From Chlamydomonas sphaeroides (lineage: Eukaryota; Chlorophyta; Chlorophyceae; Chlamydomonadales; Chlamydomonadaceae), in assembly GCA_001662425.1 (NCBI GenBank), contig BDDC01000783.1, positions 1 to 44,124 on the forward strand: a stretch of DNA of 44,124 nucleotides. The letters run 5' to 3'. The translations under genes were made by a program, and so were the position numbers. Below are positions 10,945 through 22,700 of this stretch, piece by piece; position 1 is the stretch's first letter; each line of letters starts with the position of its first letter. A model generated the notes under the pieces. It made no database searches. It was not told the origin of the DNA and saw only the letters and a program-made list of their open reading frames with translations.

Positions 10945-12098
10945 TATGGCGCCCGATACAAACGCCCGCGCAGCCAACTCCTGGGGTGCGCTGCTCGATT
11001 TGGGCTGGCTTGGCGACGCCGGGGATATTCCTGCAGACACATCGCCGCTGCCCCTGGAGGCGAACGGCGTAGGGATGTAAGGTGCCGGGCATGCGTCTGC
11101 ATGCCTGTCGGAACGAACCCCAAACGTGTTACGATCCTGCCGACGTCAAGTCGCACCTGCCAGACGCATACGTTGTTACTAGCTTGCACCGCCGCGTGGG
11201 CGCCTGCGACGCCGCAACGCGGAAGACACTTGTTGGGGTGGGCGACGCACCCTATGTTGTAGGCACAGAAACTAGAACACGAGGTCAGAGATCAGTTGTA
11301 GCCCAACACGGCGGTATTGCGAAGGCGCCCCAACATTCTTTGCTGGGCGACATGTGTGCGCATAGTACCCGCCCTTGATTCTTTTGTCTGCCACACATGC
11401 CTCGTTATGCCATGCACGACATTTCGGATGCAAAAACGCCATGACCATGAGCGTTTCTTGTTTCTCGCGACCCAGTTGAGCAATTGTTGACAATCACGCA
11501 CCGTTGGCGTCATCAGCCCACTGCTGTAGAGCCTGGGCGTCCATCCCGGCTTGGGCGACACTTGGACGCCCGCCAGTGGCGACGCTCCCGTCATGGCCTA
11601 TGTTCCCGCTAGGAGCTAGCTGCCGTCACAGGTCATAATCGTAGCCTTGGAGTAACTTTTATAGCGTGTGCATGTCGCTTATGGGCCTCAACCGTGACGG
11701 AGTTGCAGAAACCGGTCTGCAGTACGCCCACATGGAAAACACACGCCGCCTCTCGCTCTCACCTGCTTGCCTCCGCCAGCTCAGAGAACCACCTTGCCTC
11801 ACTCAAACTTATATCGCGTGGGTCTATGCACAGATACACCGCGAGGCCCTGCGTCAGCGTCCTCATAGCGCTCCCGGTTCCTGCGCAGCGCCACCCTCCA
11901 AAGCCATGCACCCAGCATACCTCAAGACCTCTCGTTCTCAAGCCCCATCTCCGCACCGTTCCGAGACTGTGATATGTAAGACCGGGCCGCCCAGGCCCCC
12001 ACACGCCAGCCCCTTGCAATGCCATACTAGAGCCTCCTCGCATATCCTCACGTGGCCTCGCCAAATTGCTGTCCTTGCGCGTGCCGTACGCTCCTCAT
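10945..12098. other. Intergenic interval: fibrillin 5' flank and nucleotidyltransferase 3' flank
   Basis: No exon-like frame was found. About 11650-12098 is C/A-rich on the plus strand, so G/T-rich on the sense strand of the nucleotidyltransferase gene, as expected for its 3' UTR. About 10945-11600 should contain the fibrillin promoter and 5' UTR; no clear TATA box was recognised. It is less GC-rich than the genes around it. Confidence 0.6.
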
Positions 12099-12438
12099 TC
12101 ACCAGCCGTGCGCTCCGTTCTGCTGCAGCCCCGGCGCCGCGCCGAATCCCGGCGGCGGCCGCGGCCCCGCCCCGCCGCCCTGCAGCTGCTGGCCGGGCGC
12201 CGTGCCCCAGAACCCAGGCGGCGCCTTGGGCTCCTGAGACAGGCCAAGGCCGTTCTGCGCCTGCCCCGGCTGCTGCTGCTGCTGCCGCTGCTGCTGCTGC
12301 TGCTGCTGCTGCTGCAGGAAAGAGGACTGGCCCTGGGACTGCGGCGCGTAGCCCAACCCCGCTGCCGCCGCCGCCGCCTGGGCCTGAGCGCCGCGCAGGG
12401 CGCTGAGTAGCTCCAGCCCGGCCTGCTGCTGCGCATAA

Positions 12439-12491
<53 letters not shown>

Positions 12492-15400
12492 TTGTTGTTG
12501 CAGGCCGCCGAGCAAGGCCTGCATAGCCGCCAGCTGCTGCTGCTGCTGCTGTTGTTGCTGTTGCTGCTGCTCCGCCGCCGCCAACCAGGGTGCGTACGCG
12601 GCCAAGCCCGCCTGCGCCGGCCGCTGCAAGTCGTACGCCTGCTGCTGCTGCTGACGGGGCATGCCGCCGCCGCCGCCGGCCCCGCCGTACGCCGCGGCGG
12701 CAATGGAGTTCGCTGCCGGCTGCTGCCCGTACCCGAGGCGCTCCTGCTGCAGCGGCTGCAGCGGCTGTCCGAAGGCGGGCGGGACGCCGCCCAGCCCCTG
12801 CCCTGCGCCCTGGCCCTGCTGCTGGCCCTGCCCCAGGCCCTGCTGCCCATAGTGCCCCAGCCCCGCCGCCGGACCGCCGCCGAAGCCCGCCTGCTGCTGC
12901 TGCTGGTGCTGCGCCGGCGGCGGGTGCGGGTCCGCCAGACTCAGCATGCGCAGCAGCTGGTTGAACTGCTGCTGCTGCTGCTGGTCGCCGGGGGCCGGCT
13001 GGGCCGGCGCCGGCGGCTGCGCCGCCGCCGCGCCGGCCCCTGCCCCCACCTCCGCGCTGCCGTTGCTCGCAGCAAACAGGTTGAACCCGTACCCCACACC
13101 GAAGCCTGGCGGCGCGCCGCCGCCACCAGCACCGCCGCCACCACCAGCACCGCCGCCCATCCCGGCGAACAGCTCCCCGCCGCCGATGCCCGGCCCCGCC
13201 AGCGGCTCGCGAGCCAGCACGCTGGCCGCCGCCGCCCGCGCCGCGCCCGCGCGCTCCGCCGCCGCCGTAGGCTGCTGCTGGCTGAGCCCCTGCAGCCGCT
13301 CCAGCAGCGCTCGCCCGGGGTTGGCTCCGCCGCCAGCGCCGCCGCCGCCGCCGTTACCGTCATTGCTCGCGCCGGCCTTGAGCAGCGCGAGCAGCGACTG
13401 CGTGTCAGACGGCGCGCCGCCGCCGCCCAGCACGCCGCCGCCGCCGCCCAGCACGCCGCCGCCGCCGCCGCCGCCGCCGGCAAAGAGCCCCGGCTGCTGG
13501 TGTTGGTGCCCGGGCGGCGCCAGCTGCTGCCGCAGCAGCCCCGACTGCTGCCCGGGCCCGGGCTGCTGCTGCTGGTGCTGCTGCGAGTGCTGCTGCTGGT
13601 GCTGCTGGGGTATGTGGGGAGGGTATGAGTGCATGGACGTGAAGGCGTTATGCGGCCGCGGCCCGGGCGCCTGAGGCGGCGCCGGGCCCGGCGGCTGCGG
13701 CGGCCGCTGCGGCATCGGCGGCGGCGCGGTGTAGCTGCGGCCCGCCGCCGCCAGGCCGTTGGGCGGCGGCGGCGGCGGGGGCGGCTGCGGCGCGGGCGCC
13801 GAGCCGCGGCGCTTGGGCGGCGGCGTGAAGGCGTGCCAGGCCAGCGGCGGCCGCACAACGCGGCCGTGGGGCTGGTGGTGGTGCAGGTACTGGTAATGCC
13901 GCCACTCCTCCAGGCTGACGATGGGGGAGCCCACGCGCAGAGAGTCCATGAGGGAGCTGCGGTGCGGGTGGCGGGGTGGCGGGGAAACGGGGAGCAGCGG
14001 CGAGGAGCACGGGTGGAGCGTGGCGACGGTTTGGTCAGCACAGGCGGGCAGCGGGGCCGGGGTTACGGCAGGCAGGCAGGCGCTCGGCCGGCGCCGGCGC
14101 ATCGGAAGGCGGAAGGGGTGCGGGCGGTGGCGAGGTCGAGACGAGCCGCTGCGAAGCGCCGCAGGTGCTGCCCGGGTGGCGACGGACCAAGAACGCGCGC
14201 CGCTGCTCACCGGAACGCCGCCGCCTGTGCCTCTGCGTCCTCGTCCTTGTCGCCCGCCGCCGCCGCGGCCGCCGCCGCCGCTGCCGCCGCCACCTCCATG
14301 CGCTCCAGGGTGGTGCGCACATCGGGCGGCAGCGCCGAGGGCGGCAGCTGCGGGTGAGGGTGGAGGGGCACACGCGCGGGACGGCGGGTTCAGAGGGCCG
14401 GGTTGGACGGGGCTGGGCGCCGGAGGGCGGTGGGGGCGCCCGACCGGTGTCGGTGCGAGCTAGCGGCGGAGGTGGCCAACGCGGCGACCCACCTGCAGCG
14501 GCGTCAGGCCCACGGTGGGCAGCGCGTCCGGCCCGAACAGCCACACCAGCGTGCGCGCGGCGTCTGCGGCGGCACGGGCGTGGTAGGGGCAGGCGCAAGG
14601 TCGTGGCCGGGTGGCCGGTGAGCAGCAAGGCTGGTGCCAGGGGCTGGCGGTGGCGGGGCACTTGGGCAGCTGCAGCTGTGGGCCGGCCGCCGCGATGAGC
14701 CCGAGCGGCGGCCCCAGGTCCGGCAAGCCCAGAGCCGCGCAGCCCCCCGCATGCAGCCCCCAGGTACCCAGCCCTTACGCCCTGGTGGCCCAGTGCTCCG
14801 AACCCGGTTCCCTACCCGTGACGGAGGTCACGGTGCGCAGCAGGTGGACGGAGTGCGAGAACACCCATGCAATGTACGGCAGCGTGTTCTCGTGCCGCTC
14901 CTGCGGACAGGGATGGGGCGGTGAGAGGTGCAGTGCAGGGCTAGGGTGGGGCGCGAAGTGCGGGGGCGCCGTGCAGGCCAGCGGCAAGACGCGCGTCCAG
15001 ACCATGGGCCTGGACGGGCGCGGAGCCAAGCAGCCCCAGCAGCCTGCCTGCCTCCCCGCCTGGGCCCAGCTTGCCCTTCCCTCCTACACCCCGGCCGCCC
15101 GTCGTGACCAGACGCTGCCCCACCCCTACCTTGATGCCGATGCTGCGGGCGGTGTTGTCGTCGCAGTCAAAGGGCTCCTCCACGGCCGCAATGTATGCCT
15201 TGCGAAAGCGGCCCGTGTAGCCGCGCGCCAGCCAGGGGCTCACGCGCCAGTTCCTGGCGGCGGACGCAGGGAGGCAGGGCGGCGGGTTGGAAGGGGCTCG
15301 GGGTGTGGTGTAACGGTATACAGCAGGTGTGGGGCGGCAGGTGTGGGGCGGCAGGTGTGGGGCGGCAGGTGTGTGGCGGCAGGTGTGGGGCGGCAGGTGG

Positions 15401-16093
15401 GCGCCGTGGGCGCAGGCTGCTGCGGGCGGATGCGGCTGCACCCTGGGAGAAAGCAGCTCCGGGTGCAGCTCCGGGACCAGCCGGGCCGGGCCGCGAGCCG
15501 AGCCCCGTGACGGAGCCCCCCGGGGGGTATATACCATGGGAGTAACGAACTAGTTGCGAACCTCCGAGCGTAAGCCCCCCGGGGGCCGCACCTGTGGGAG
15601 CCGTTGTCGCGCCACTGGCCGGTGATGGCGGTGAAGGCCGACAGGAACCACAGCAGCTGCTCCAGCAGCGGCGGCGGCCCGCCCTCGGCCCAGCGCGGGG
15701 CCAGCAGCCGGCTGCCCTCGTCACCGCACCTGCGGCACACAGGGCGCGGGCGGGCGGGCACCGGGCTCAGCGGGGCGGGCTGCTGAGCAGAGCCCCGGGG
15801 CGCGCGGGCCGGCGCAGACAAGGGCCGGCGGCCTCTTTGCCCCATGCCGGACACCGCCGCCCCTGTCGCCTTTCCCGGGCCTCACTTGGCGGCGGCGCGC
15901 TCTAGCATGGCGTCCAGCTGCAGGCTCTTGTCCTGCGGAGGGGGGAGCCAGGGGTGAGCCGTGCACGCGACGATGGTGCAAGCCTCGGCGAGGGTCCCAG
16001 CCGTGCAGCAGCCTGCTGCCCCTTTCCCGCCCCCATCCGCGGCGCCCCTACCATGTCCCCTCCCGTGCCCAACCTGCAGCCGCCGTCCCGCCC

Positions 16094-16153
<60 letters not shown>

Positions 16154-19100
16154 NNNNNNNNNNNNNNNNNNNNNNNNNNNNNNNNNNNNNNNNNNNNNNN
16201 NNNNNNNNNNNNNNNNNNNNNNNNNNNNNNNNNNNNNNNNNNNNNNNNNNNNNNNNNNNNNNNNNNNNNNNNNNNNNNNNNNNNNNNNNNNNNNNNNNNN
16301 NNNNNNNNNNNNNNNNNNNNNNNNNNNNNNNNNNNNNNNNNNNNNNNNNNNNNNNNNNNNNNNNNNNNNNNNNNNNNNNNNNNNNNNNNNNNNNNNNNNN
16401 NNNNNNNNNNNNNNNNNNNNNNNNNNNNNNNNNNNNNNNNNNNNAGCCGCCGCCCCCTCCCCGGACCCTCCTCCGCTTCCCTTCCCCTCCTCCGCCGCTC
16501 CACCCGCTCCCGCGCCCCACCTGCAGCGGCCGCCCCGAGCCGCCCGGGCCGCTGGGCTCCTCGTCGTGGAAGAGGCGCCACAGCGGCGGCAGCAGGGCGC
16601 CGTGCGGGAAGGTCTGCTGCGCGTACAGCGCCATGAGCGCCAGCGACCAGGAGTTGAGCGTGCCGCAGTGGGCGTTGTTAATGTCGTGCTGCTTGGCCCA
16701 CAGCTTGACCTGCGGGCAGGCAGGGGGCGTCAGGGGCGTCAGGGGCGGGCGTCAGGGGCTGCGGCTTGCGGCCGCCAAGCGGGCACTCGGCTCCCCGCGT
16801 GGCCCCGCGCGCGTGTGGGCCCACAGCTTGGCCTGGGGGCGCCAGGGGGGGCGCCATGGAGGCTGAGGCGGTGGAGGCTGAGGCGGTGGAGGCTGAGGCG
16901 GTGGAGGGCCCTGCAGGAGCCGCCGCGCCAGGGCACGTGGCTCGGCTGGCCGCAGGCTGCTCGCCGGCGCCGCCCCGCCTCCACAGGCCTGAGCTGCAGG
17001 CCGGCGCTCTGCCGGCATGTGACCGCACTGGTGCCTCCCTCTCAAGCGCTCTGGGTGCGCCGCCCTCGCCCACCAGACGTGCCTGTCGTCTGCCAGCACG
17101 CTGCGCGCCCTGGCCCCCACACCACACGAGCATCGCGCGGCCCAGCCCAGCACCTGGCAACCGCGTGCGTCTCTCCCGGCGCGCGCCAGCCGTGCGGGCA
17201 CGTGCTGTCCAGCCGCTGCGTGTAGGCCGGCTGACCCAGCAACGCCCGCCGGTCGCACGCCCGCACGGCGTGCGCTACACGCTTGGTCGATGGCGATCCA
17301 ACGAGGCCCGCCACCTGTGTTTCCCAGTATCTCCAGTCTCGTGGCTCACCAGCCGTATGAGGTGCGCGAAGCTAGGCTGCAGGCGGTGCAGCAGCCGCAC
17401 GACGGCGCCCTTGAAGTCGCAGCCGCGCGTGGTGACGCAGATGTCGCACTCGATGCCGCTGGACGCCTCCACGAACCTTGCGGGCGTGCCGGGCGGGGTG
17501 TGGCGCGGGGCGAGCGAGGTGGTGCAGGTTGCACTGCGCAGCCGAGTTCGGGCTTGAGCCCTGTGGAGCTTCCGTTTCGACCTCTCGTATGCGCGTCTGA
17601 GCGCTCCGGACTCCGCCGTCTCCCGGTTGGCCCGATTGTACCCCCTGCCGAGCTCTGCTCCCGCGCCTACCCGGCTCTAGCTGCCCCGTCGCCCCCCTGC
17701 CCGGGCGGAAAAGTACAGTTGGAGAGAGGAGGTACGCACGCGATCACAGTCCCATGGCTGGCAGCCCAACCCCTCATCTCGCATGATCGAAGGTCCATAT
17801 GCACCCGGCTTCCCTAACCACCAACCCAACACAGTGGGGTCCCAGCCCGGCCGGGAGGCTCCAACTTGTGTGAGGCTTGACGTCGGGGCCTGCGGCCCCC
17901 TCCCCCAGCCCCCCAGCCCCCGCGACCTGACCTGCTCCAACACCAGGAGCCCCGTCGCAGCGGGGGCCGCTGCCGCCTTACCCACCTGCCTGGCCGCCGC
18001 TTCCCAGCCCCTTCCCCTTCTCCCTCCCAGCCCCAATCCCGCCATTCCCTGGCCCTTCCCCTCCATAACTTTCCCGATGTCCCTCACTTGATAATGGGCA
18101 CGCGTGCCTCCAGGATGCGTGTCACGGGCCCGCGGGTCACCCCCGCCGCCTCCAGCTTGTCGGCCAGTGTGGCCAGCAGGAAAACGTACACCTCGTCGTT
18201 CAGCTCCTCCTGGGGCCAGGCAGGCAGGCGGGGAGGCGAGGGAGCAGCGGAGCAGGGGAGGCAGGTGGGGGCAGGCGGCACCGCACGGGCAGCTGGGCGC
18301 CGGGGCTCCGATACAGGGCCAGGGGCAGGGGCGTAGCTAGGGATCCGCCCAGGAGGAGCTGGCGAGGCTGCGGCAGGTACTGCGTATGGGGCCGGGAGAG
18401 GCAGCGGGGCCAAGGGGCTGGAGGTGGGCAGCCGGCAACAGGAGGTTCCGGGCGATGCAGGGCCGCGGCCTGTGCCGGCTCCTTGCCGCATGCAGCGCCG
18501 CCCCGCGGGTGCGCTGCGCCACCGCCGCGCCACAGCTGCGCCACCGCCGCGCCCACCTGCCCGTCCCGCCCCACCCGTGCGCCACCCGCTCTGCGGCATC
18601 GCATGCGGAGACGCCCCTGCGGGCCGGCCCCCGGCCCACTGTACGGCACCCCCGTGCGCCAGCACCCCTGCCGCCAGGGGACCCCCGGGCCCCACCAGCG
18701 GCGCCGTGGGCGCGTCCGGGCCGTCGCCCGCCGCCAGGCGGCCCGTGAGCGCGAGGTCCAGGTCGCTGCCGCGGCTGTAGCAGGAGCTGAGGAAGGAGCC
18801 GTAGGGCGTCAGGTGCAGCGCCGAGGGCGGCGGGAAGAGCGCCGGCAGTAGCGCCTGCAGGCGCGCGATGGTTGCCTGCCGCACGGTGTCGTCGGCTTCC
18901 GATGGCTCGCGGGCCTGGCCGGGCGGGGCGGGGGATGGGGAAGGGGGTTGAGGTGCGTGTGGTGTGGTGATGGCGCATGAGCAGGGGAGGCAGGGGGGTG
19001 CGGGCGTGGTGTTACGGAGTTGGCGCCGACCCGTGAACGGTCACCCACCCGGGCCAGCTGCTGCAGTCGCTCCTCGAGGAACAACGCCGCCGCCGGGCTG

Positions 19101-19267
19101 CACTTGTCCGTGTGCTGCCCATGATCGAACAGCCAGTTGCGCTCAACATGTTGCTCCACAGAGAGCGCGCCACCCGGGGTCCTCCCGCCCGCAGTCCCGC
19201 CGCCAGCGCCGCGCGCACCAAAGCTGCCAGCTGCACTTCCATAGCTACCGTAGCCCGGCGAGGCCAT
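12099..19267 (-). CDS. Terminal nucleotidyltransferase (non-canonical poly(A)/poly(U) polymerase, HESO1/URT1/MUT68-like)
   Basis: Twelve exons join in frame: 19267-19049, 18914-18696, 18209-18088, 17476-17350, 16709-16521, 15932-15886, 15729-15592, 15253-15130, 14900-14816, 14563-14493, 14347-14211 and 13956-12099 (about 1,111 residues). The polymerase-beta signature is intact: GSFLSSCYSRGSDLDL gives G112-S113 and the metal ligands D124 and D126, and GIECDICV gives the third, D198. VKLWAKQHDINNAHCGTLNS (230-249) is the PAP-associated helical region of plant HESO1/URT1 and algal MUT68, enzymes that add untemplated U or A to RNA 3' ends. Further conserved blocks are EEPFDCDDNTARSI and ERHENTLPYIAWVF. 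From residue 493 the tail is Pro/Gly/Gln-rich and probably disordered. U-versus-A preference cannot be read from this. The exon 2 donor at 18695 (GTGGGG) is the least certain junction. It is divergent to the cyclase gene at 19751. Confidence 0.92.
12271..12575 (-). repeat. CAG/CAA trinucleotide tracts encoding poly-Gln
   Basis: Several runs of CTG on the plus strand (about 12271-12315, 12437-12500 and 12531-12575) read as CAG/CAA on the minus strand and encode blocks of roughly 10-20 Gln in the nucleotidyltransferase tail. CAA interruptions are present, mainly in the second and third runs. Such tracts are typically length-variable. Confidence 0.93.
15327..15396. repeat. 14-base minisatellite, 5 copies, intronic
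   Basis: GTGTGGGGCGGCAG repeats five times head to tail; copy four has one substitution. It lies in the 338-base intron between exons 7 and 8 of the nucleotidyltransferase gene and is G-rich on the plus (antisense) strand. Two CCCCCGGGGG-type palindromes occur further along in the same intron (near 15514 and 15576). Confidence 0.95.
16097..16444. other. Poly-C homopolymer (57 bases) running into an assembly gap of 291 N
   Basis: Fifty-seven consecutive C (16097-16153) are followed directly by N from 16154 to 16444. Both lie in the intron between nucleotidyltransferase exons 5 and 6. The flanking exons join in phase 0, so the gap need not hide coding sequence, but a symmetrical small exon cannot be excluded. 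Confidence 0.97.
16858..16902. repeat. 15-base minisatellite, 3 copies plus partial, intronic
   Basis: GGAGGCTGAGGCGGT repeats three times followed by a partial copy, inside the intron between exons 4 and 5 of the nucleotidyltransferase gene. Nearby, 16728-16755 holds a short GGGGCGTCA repeat. Confidence 0.93.
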
Positions 19268-19750
19268 CCGCAGCGAGAACTGCTTGCGCGCGCGAATCTG
19301 GCCTATGTTAACGCTATATCGCGCTCATCGTGTGAGACAGGTGAGATGTCATTGTGGCGTGGCTTGTATGCTTTCTGGCTTCGCGCTGCGACGACAATCG
19401 AAATTTGCACATGGTTGCTCTGCAAAACAGGAGGAACAGCTTGACCCCCCACCGGCTCCGAGTAACATCCTGTGTGAACACATATAATTGCAGAACTTGT
19501 TGCCATCTTTGCAAGCCGAACTTGTAGAACCAGACCTCTCGCAGTCTTACTGGACGCAACACAGGTACCCACGGCCTTGTTGGTAGCTTAACACTTATAT
19601 ACCTTAACTCATTAGCAGAGTAGTCTTGGGCCGGGCGGCTCTCGGCGCGAACAGCCCAGGTCGGGCGTTCGCGTACTCCGCAGTATGCGGTGCCAATGGC
19701 GCATCGGGAGCCTAGCAGCGATAGCTTGAGGCACAGAAGGGCGGAGCCGT
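19268..19750. promoter_or_regulatory. Shared divergent upstream region with a TATA-like element
   Basis: Only 483 bases separate the nucleotidyltransferase ATG (minus strand, 19267) from the cyclase ATG (plus strand, 19751), so both promoters and 5' UTRs must lie here. TTATATA at 19595-19601 sits about 150 bases before the cyclase ATG and is a plausible TATA element. The region is clearly AT-richer than the flanking exons. The part from about 19585 on is repeated near 34243. Assignment of the element to the cyclase gene is inference. Confidence 0.55.
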
Positions 19751-22700
19751 ATGGCGCCCCTGGAGGTTGTCCCAAATGGAGCCGACGGCGTCCTACAGCC
19801 GCTTGCGCTGCCGGCCGCGGAAGACTCTCCAATATCTCATCAGAGCGTGGGGGTGGAGACGCCGCGGGCCCTCACCCAGCGGCCCCACAACCCCGACGCT
19901 GCTGCGCTTGAAGCCACGGTTGAGGACACGCTTCAGCATGTCGAGAGCGCGGGAAGGCCTCACGACTTCTGGTGGTCAATGAATAACAAAAGACGGGGCT
20001 ACGCGTACGGTTGCTTCGGCCGTGCGAACGTGCACAACATGCAGAAGCTGTTGACCGGCGCACCCTGGCTGCTCTTCACGGTGATCATCACGCTGTTCTG
20101 CCTGTACTCGGTCGATATGTGCGATGTGGTCGCGGGCTCGGACACAGCACGGACCGTCGTCAGTGCCCTCCTGCTGTTCAGCTTCTGTGTTTTCGGCGTG
20201 GAGCTCATACTCAATGCCATCTTCGTGGAGAAATACCTGCTCAGGTACTGAGAGAGGGCCACAGCCCGGTGGCGGGGGGTACACAGCAGGGTGCCGTTCC
20301 TGCCGTGCAGAGCCGTGGGGTGACTCGGCACCCGACATGCGCAACGATAGTCTGGCAGTGCACGGCCTCCCGTGCTAGGCCTGCCTGCCCATGGACGGTC
20401 TCACTATCAATGCATGTTTGGCACAGCCGCACAGCCCGCTGACTGGGCTACCTGCCTCAACCCTCCGCACACACGCTCCCCGCAGCTTCTTCTTTTGGGT
20501 TGACCTTGTTGGCACGGTATCTCTTATCCTGGACATCCAATGGCTGGCAGATGCTATTCTCAACGACACAGACTCCAATGCGCTGCAGATCACCCGTGCA
20601 GGACGAGCTGCCCGGATCGGGTCCCAGATAGGTGAGCCCCCAGCTGTGCACGTCGCATGCCAGCTGCAGCTGCGCCGACAGCAGCGCCGCTACCAGCGCC
20701 CCCGTGTGCCTCTGCTGGGGCGATGTCGAGCCTTGCAAATCCCGTACGCGTGAGCTTGGGGCCGGAACGACGGCCACTACGCGCGAACGGACTCTCGCCG
20801 ACAAATTCTAGCGGCGTGTCGTCGCGTCGCTGCAAGCAGCCTTCCAACTTACCCGGCCCCCTCCCGCCCGCTCGGCTGGCCACTGCGTCAGGCCGCATCA
20901 CGCGCGTGTTGCGGATACTGCGGCTCTTCCGCGCGCTGCGGCTGCTCAAGGTGCTGCAAATGCGGCGGCGCGCCAAGCAGGGAATGGACCCGCAGGGCCT
21001 CGGCAGCGTGAGTGGCGCTGAAGCGGCGGCGCAAATCGGCAGCGCAGGGCGCACACGGGCCGGTTCCGGAGCGGAACTGGGCGCGTACATGGGTCTAGAC
21101 GTGGCGAGGGCACGGCCTGGGTGACCAGCGGTTGCGTGCATCGCTCTGGCATGGACCATGCATTGCGTGTGCGGCGAAGCCCAGTTGCCGAGCTGCCCCC
21201 ACGCATCCCGACGCCCGCCTCCACGGCCGCACTCCGCACAGGGCCCCAGCGCGCTCACCACCCCAATGCCGCACACCCCTCTCCCCACAGGGCCCCATCC
21301 GGCCCACGGTCCTGGGCGAGCTGCTGGCCGAGTCCACCACGCGCAAGTGCGTCATCATCATCCTCTTTGTGCTCATCGTGGCCACCTTCCTGGAGACCAC
21401 GCCCGCAGACGTGAGCGGCAGGAGAGGGGCCTGGCAACGGCCTGGCAGCGGCCGCAGGACGGCGCTGCGGTAGCAGGGCGGCAGTGGGACAGCCCAGGAA
21501 GCTGCCGGGGCCGGGGATAGCGTTGTGCTGCGGGCCAGCAGGCACGGGCGCGCGCTCGGCTTCCTGTCGCCTGGTGTCTACCTGAGGTGCTTCAACCGGC
21601 TGCCTCCTGGCCCTCTCCTTTCGTGCCCCTCCGCAACATATACTCGTCAGGCGGCGGACTACAACCGGATCCAGCTGCTGACATATGGCGTCATGACTGC
21701 AGAAAACTTCATTAAAAACGCGCCGTACCCCGTGATCTTGCTGACGTACATCGACGCCACGACCAACGGCACGCTCGTACAGGCCGTGCCGTACACGCGC
21801 GACCACATGCGCGTCGTGAACCAGCTGCGCACCAAGATCGAATGCGTGTCGTACGAGGCCTCAAACATGGACTCGTGCGACTTTCCGAACGTGTGGAACA
21901 CGGTGTGGTACGACGTGACCCGTACGACGCAGCTGAATGCGGGATTCAACATCATATTGACCACCGTCATCATCCTGTGCCTCGGCCTGTCGGCCTACTT
22001 TTTCGGCAAGGACGCCACCACGTACGTCATCGTGCCCATCGAGACCATGCTGCGCTACCTGCGCCGCATGATTCTGGTGCGGCCTGGGGCCTGATGTGGG
22101 GCCTAGTGTGGGGCCTAGTGTGGGGCCTAGTGTGGGGCCTAGTGTGGGGCCTAGCAGCCGAGGGGGCCCCATGGGGCGGTGGTGCGAGCGAAGCGGGGCA
22201 GGGAGGTGCCGCTCTCACGGCAGCTGTCGCGCACGCTGATTGGCACCCACGGTGACAAAACCTGCGTGTCGATGGTCGATCCGGCCTGGGGACCGCGCGC
22301 AGGGTGGGGCCATGTGGTTGGGTTGCGCGAAGCGAGGCGGCGGGTGCCTGCCCCCACCCGGTGTTGCCTGCACCGGGGCCCGTCACTGCTTTCGCAACCT
22401 CAATCCAATTTATACCCACCTTCAATCCCTCTCCGCCCGTTGCCCGCACCGCCGTGCGCCCAGGTGGGTGTGGACCAGGACAACGACAGCGAAACGCCCA
22501 ACCACCGCAGCAAGCCGCCCGCTCCCGAGACGGACCTGCTGGCCAACTACGTGTCGCGGCTGGTCAACGAGATCGACAACGCGCGGTGGAAGGTGAGCCC
22601 ACGGCAGGAGGTGCTGAAGCCGCGAGGTGCTTGATGCCGCAGCCTCGCAGCCGCAGACCTGCGGCGTGGGGCGGGGCGCCTTCCGGAGCGTGTGGTGAGG

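Noticed and set aside
12438..13628. Plus-strand frame starting with a long poly-Leu run
   Set aside because: The Leu run is the CTG complement of CAG (Gln) codons in the nucleotidyltransferase tail; no signal peptide or domain follows.
15530..15545. TATATA-like sequence near 15531 as a promoter
   Set aside because: It lies inside a well-supported intron of the nucleotidyltransferase gene with no transcript start evidence on either strand.
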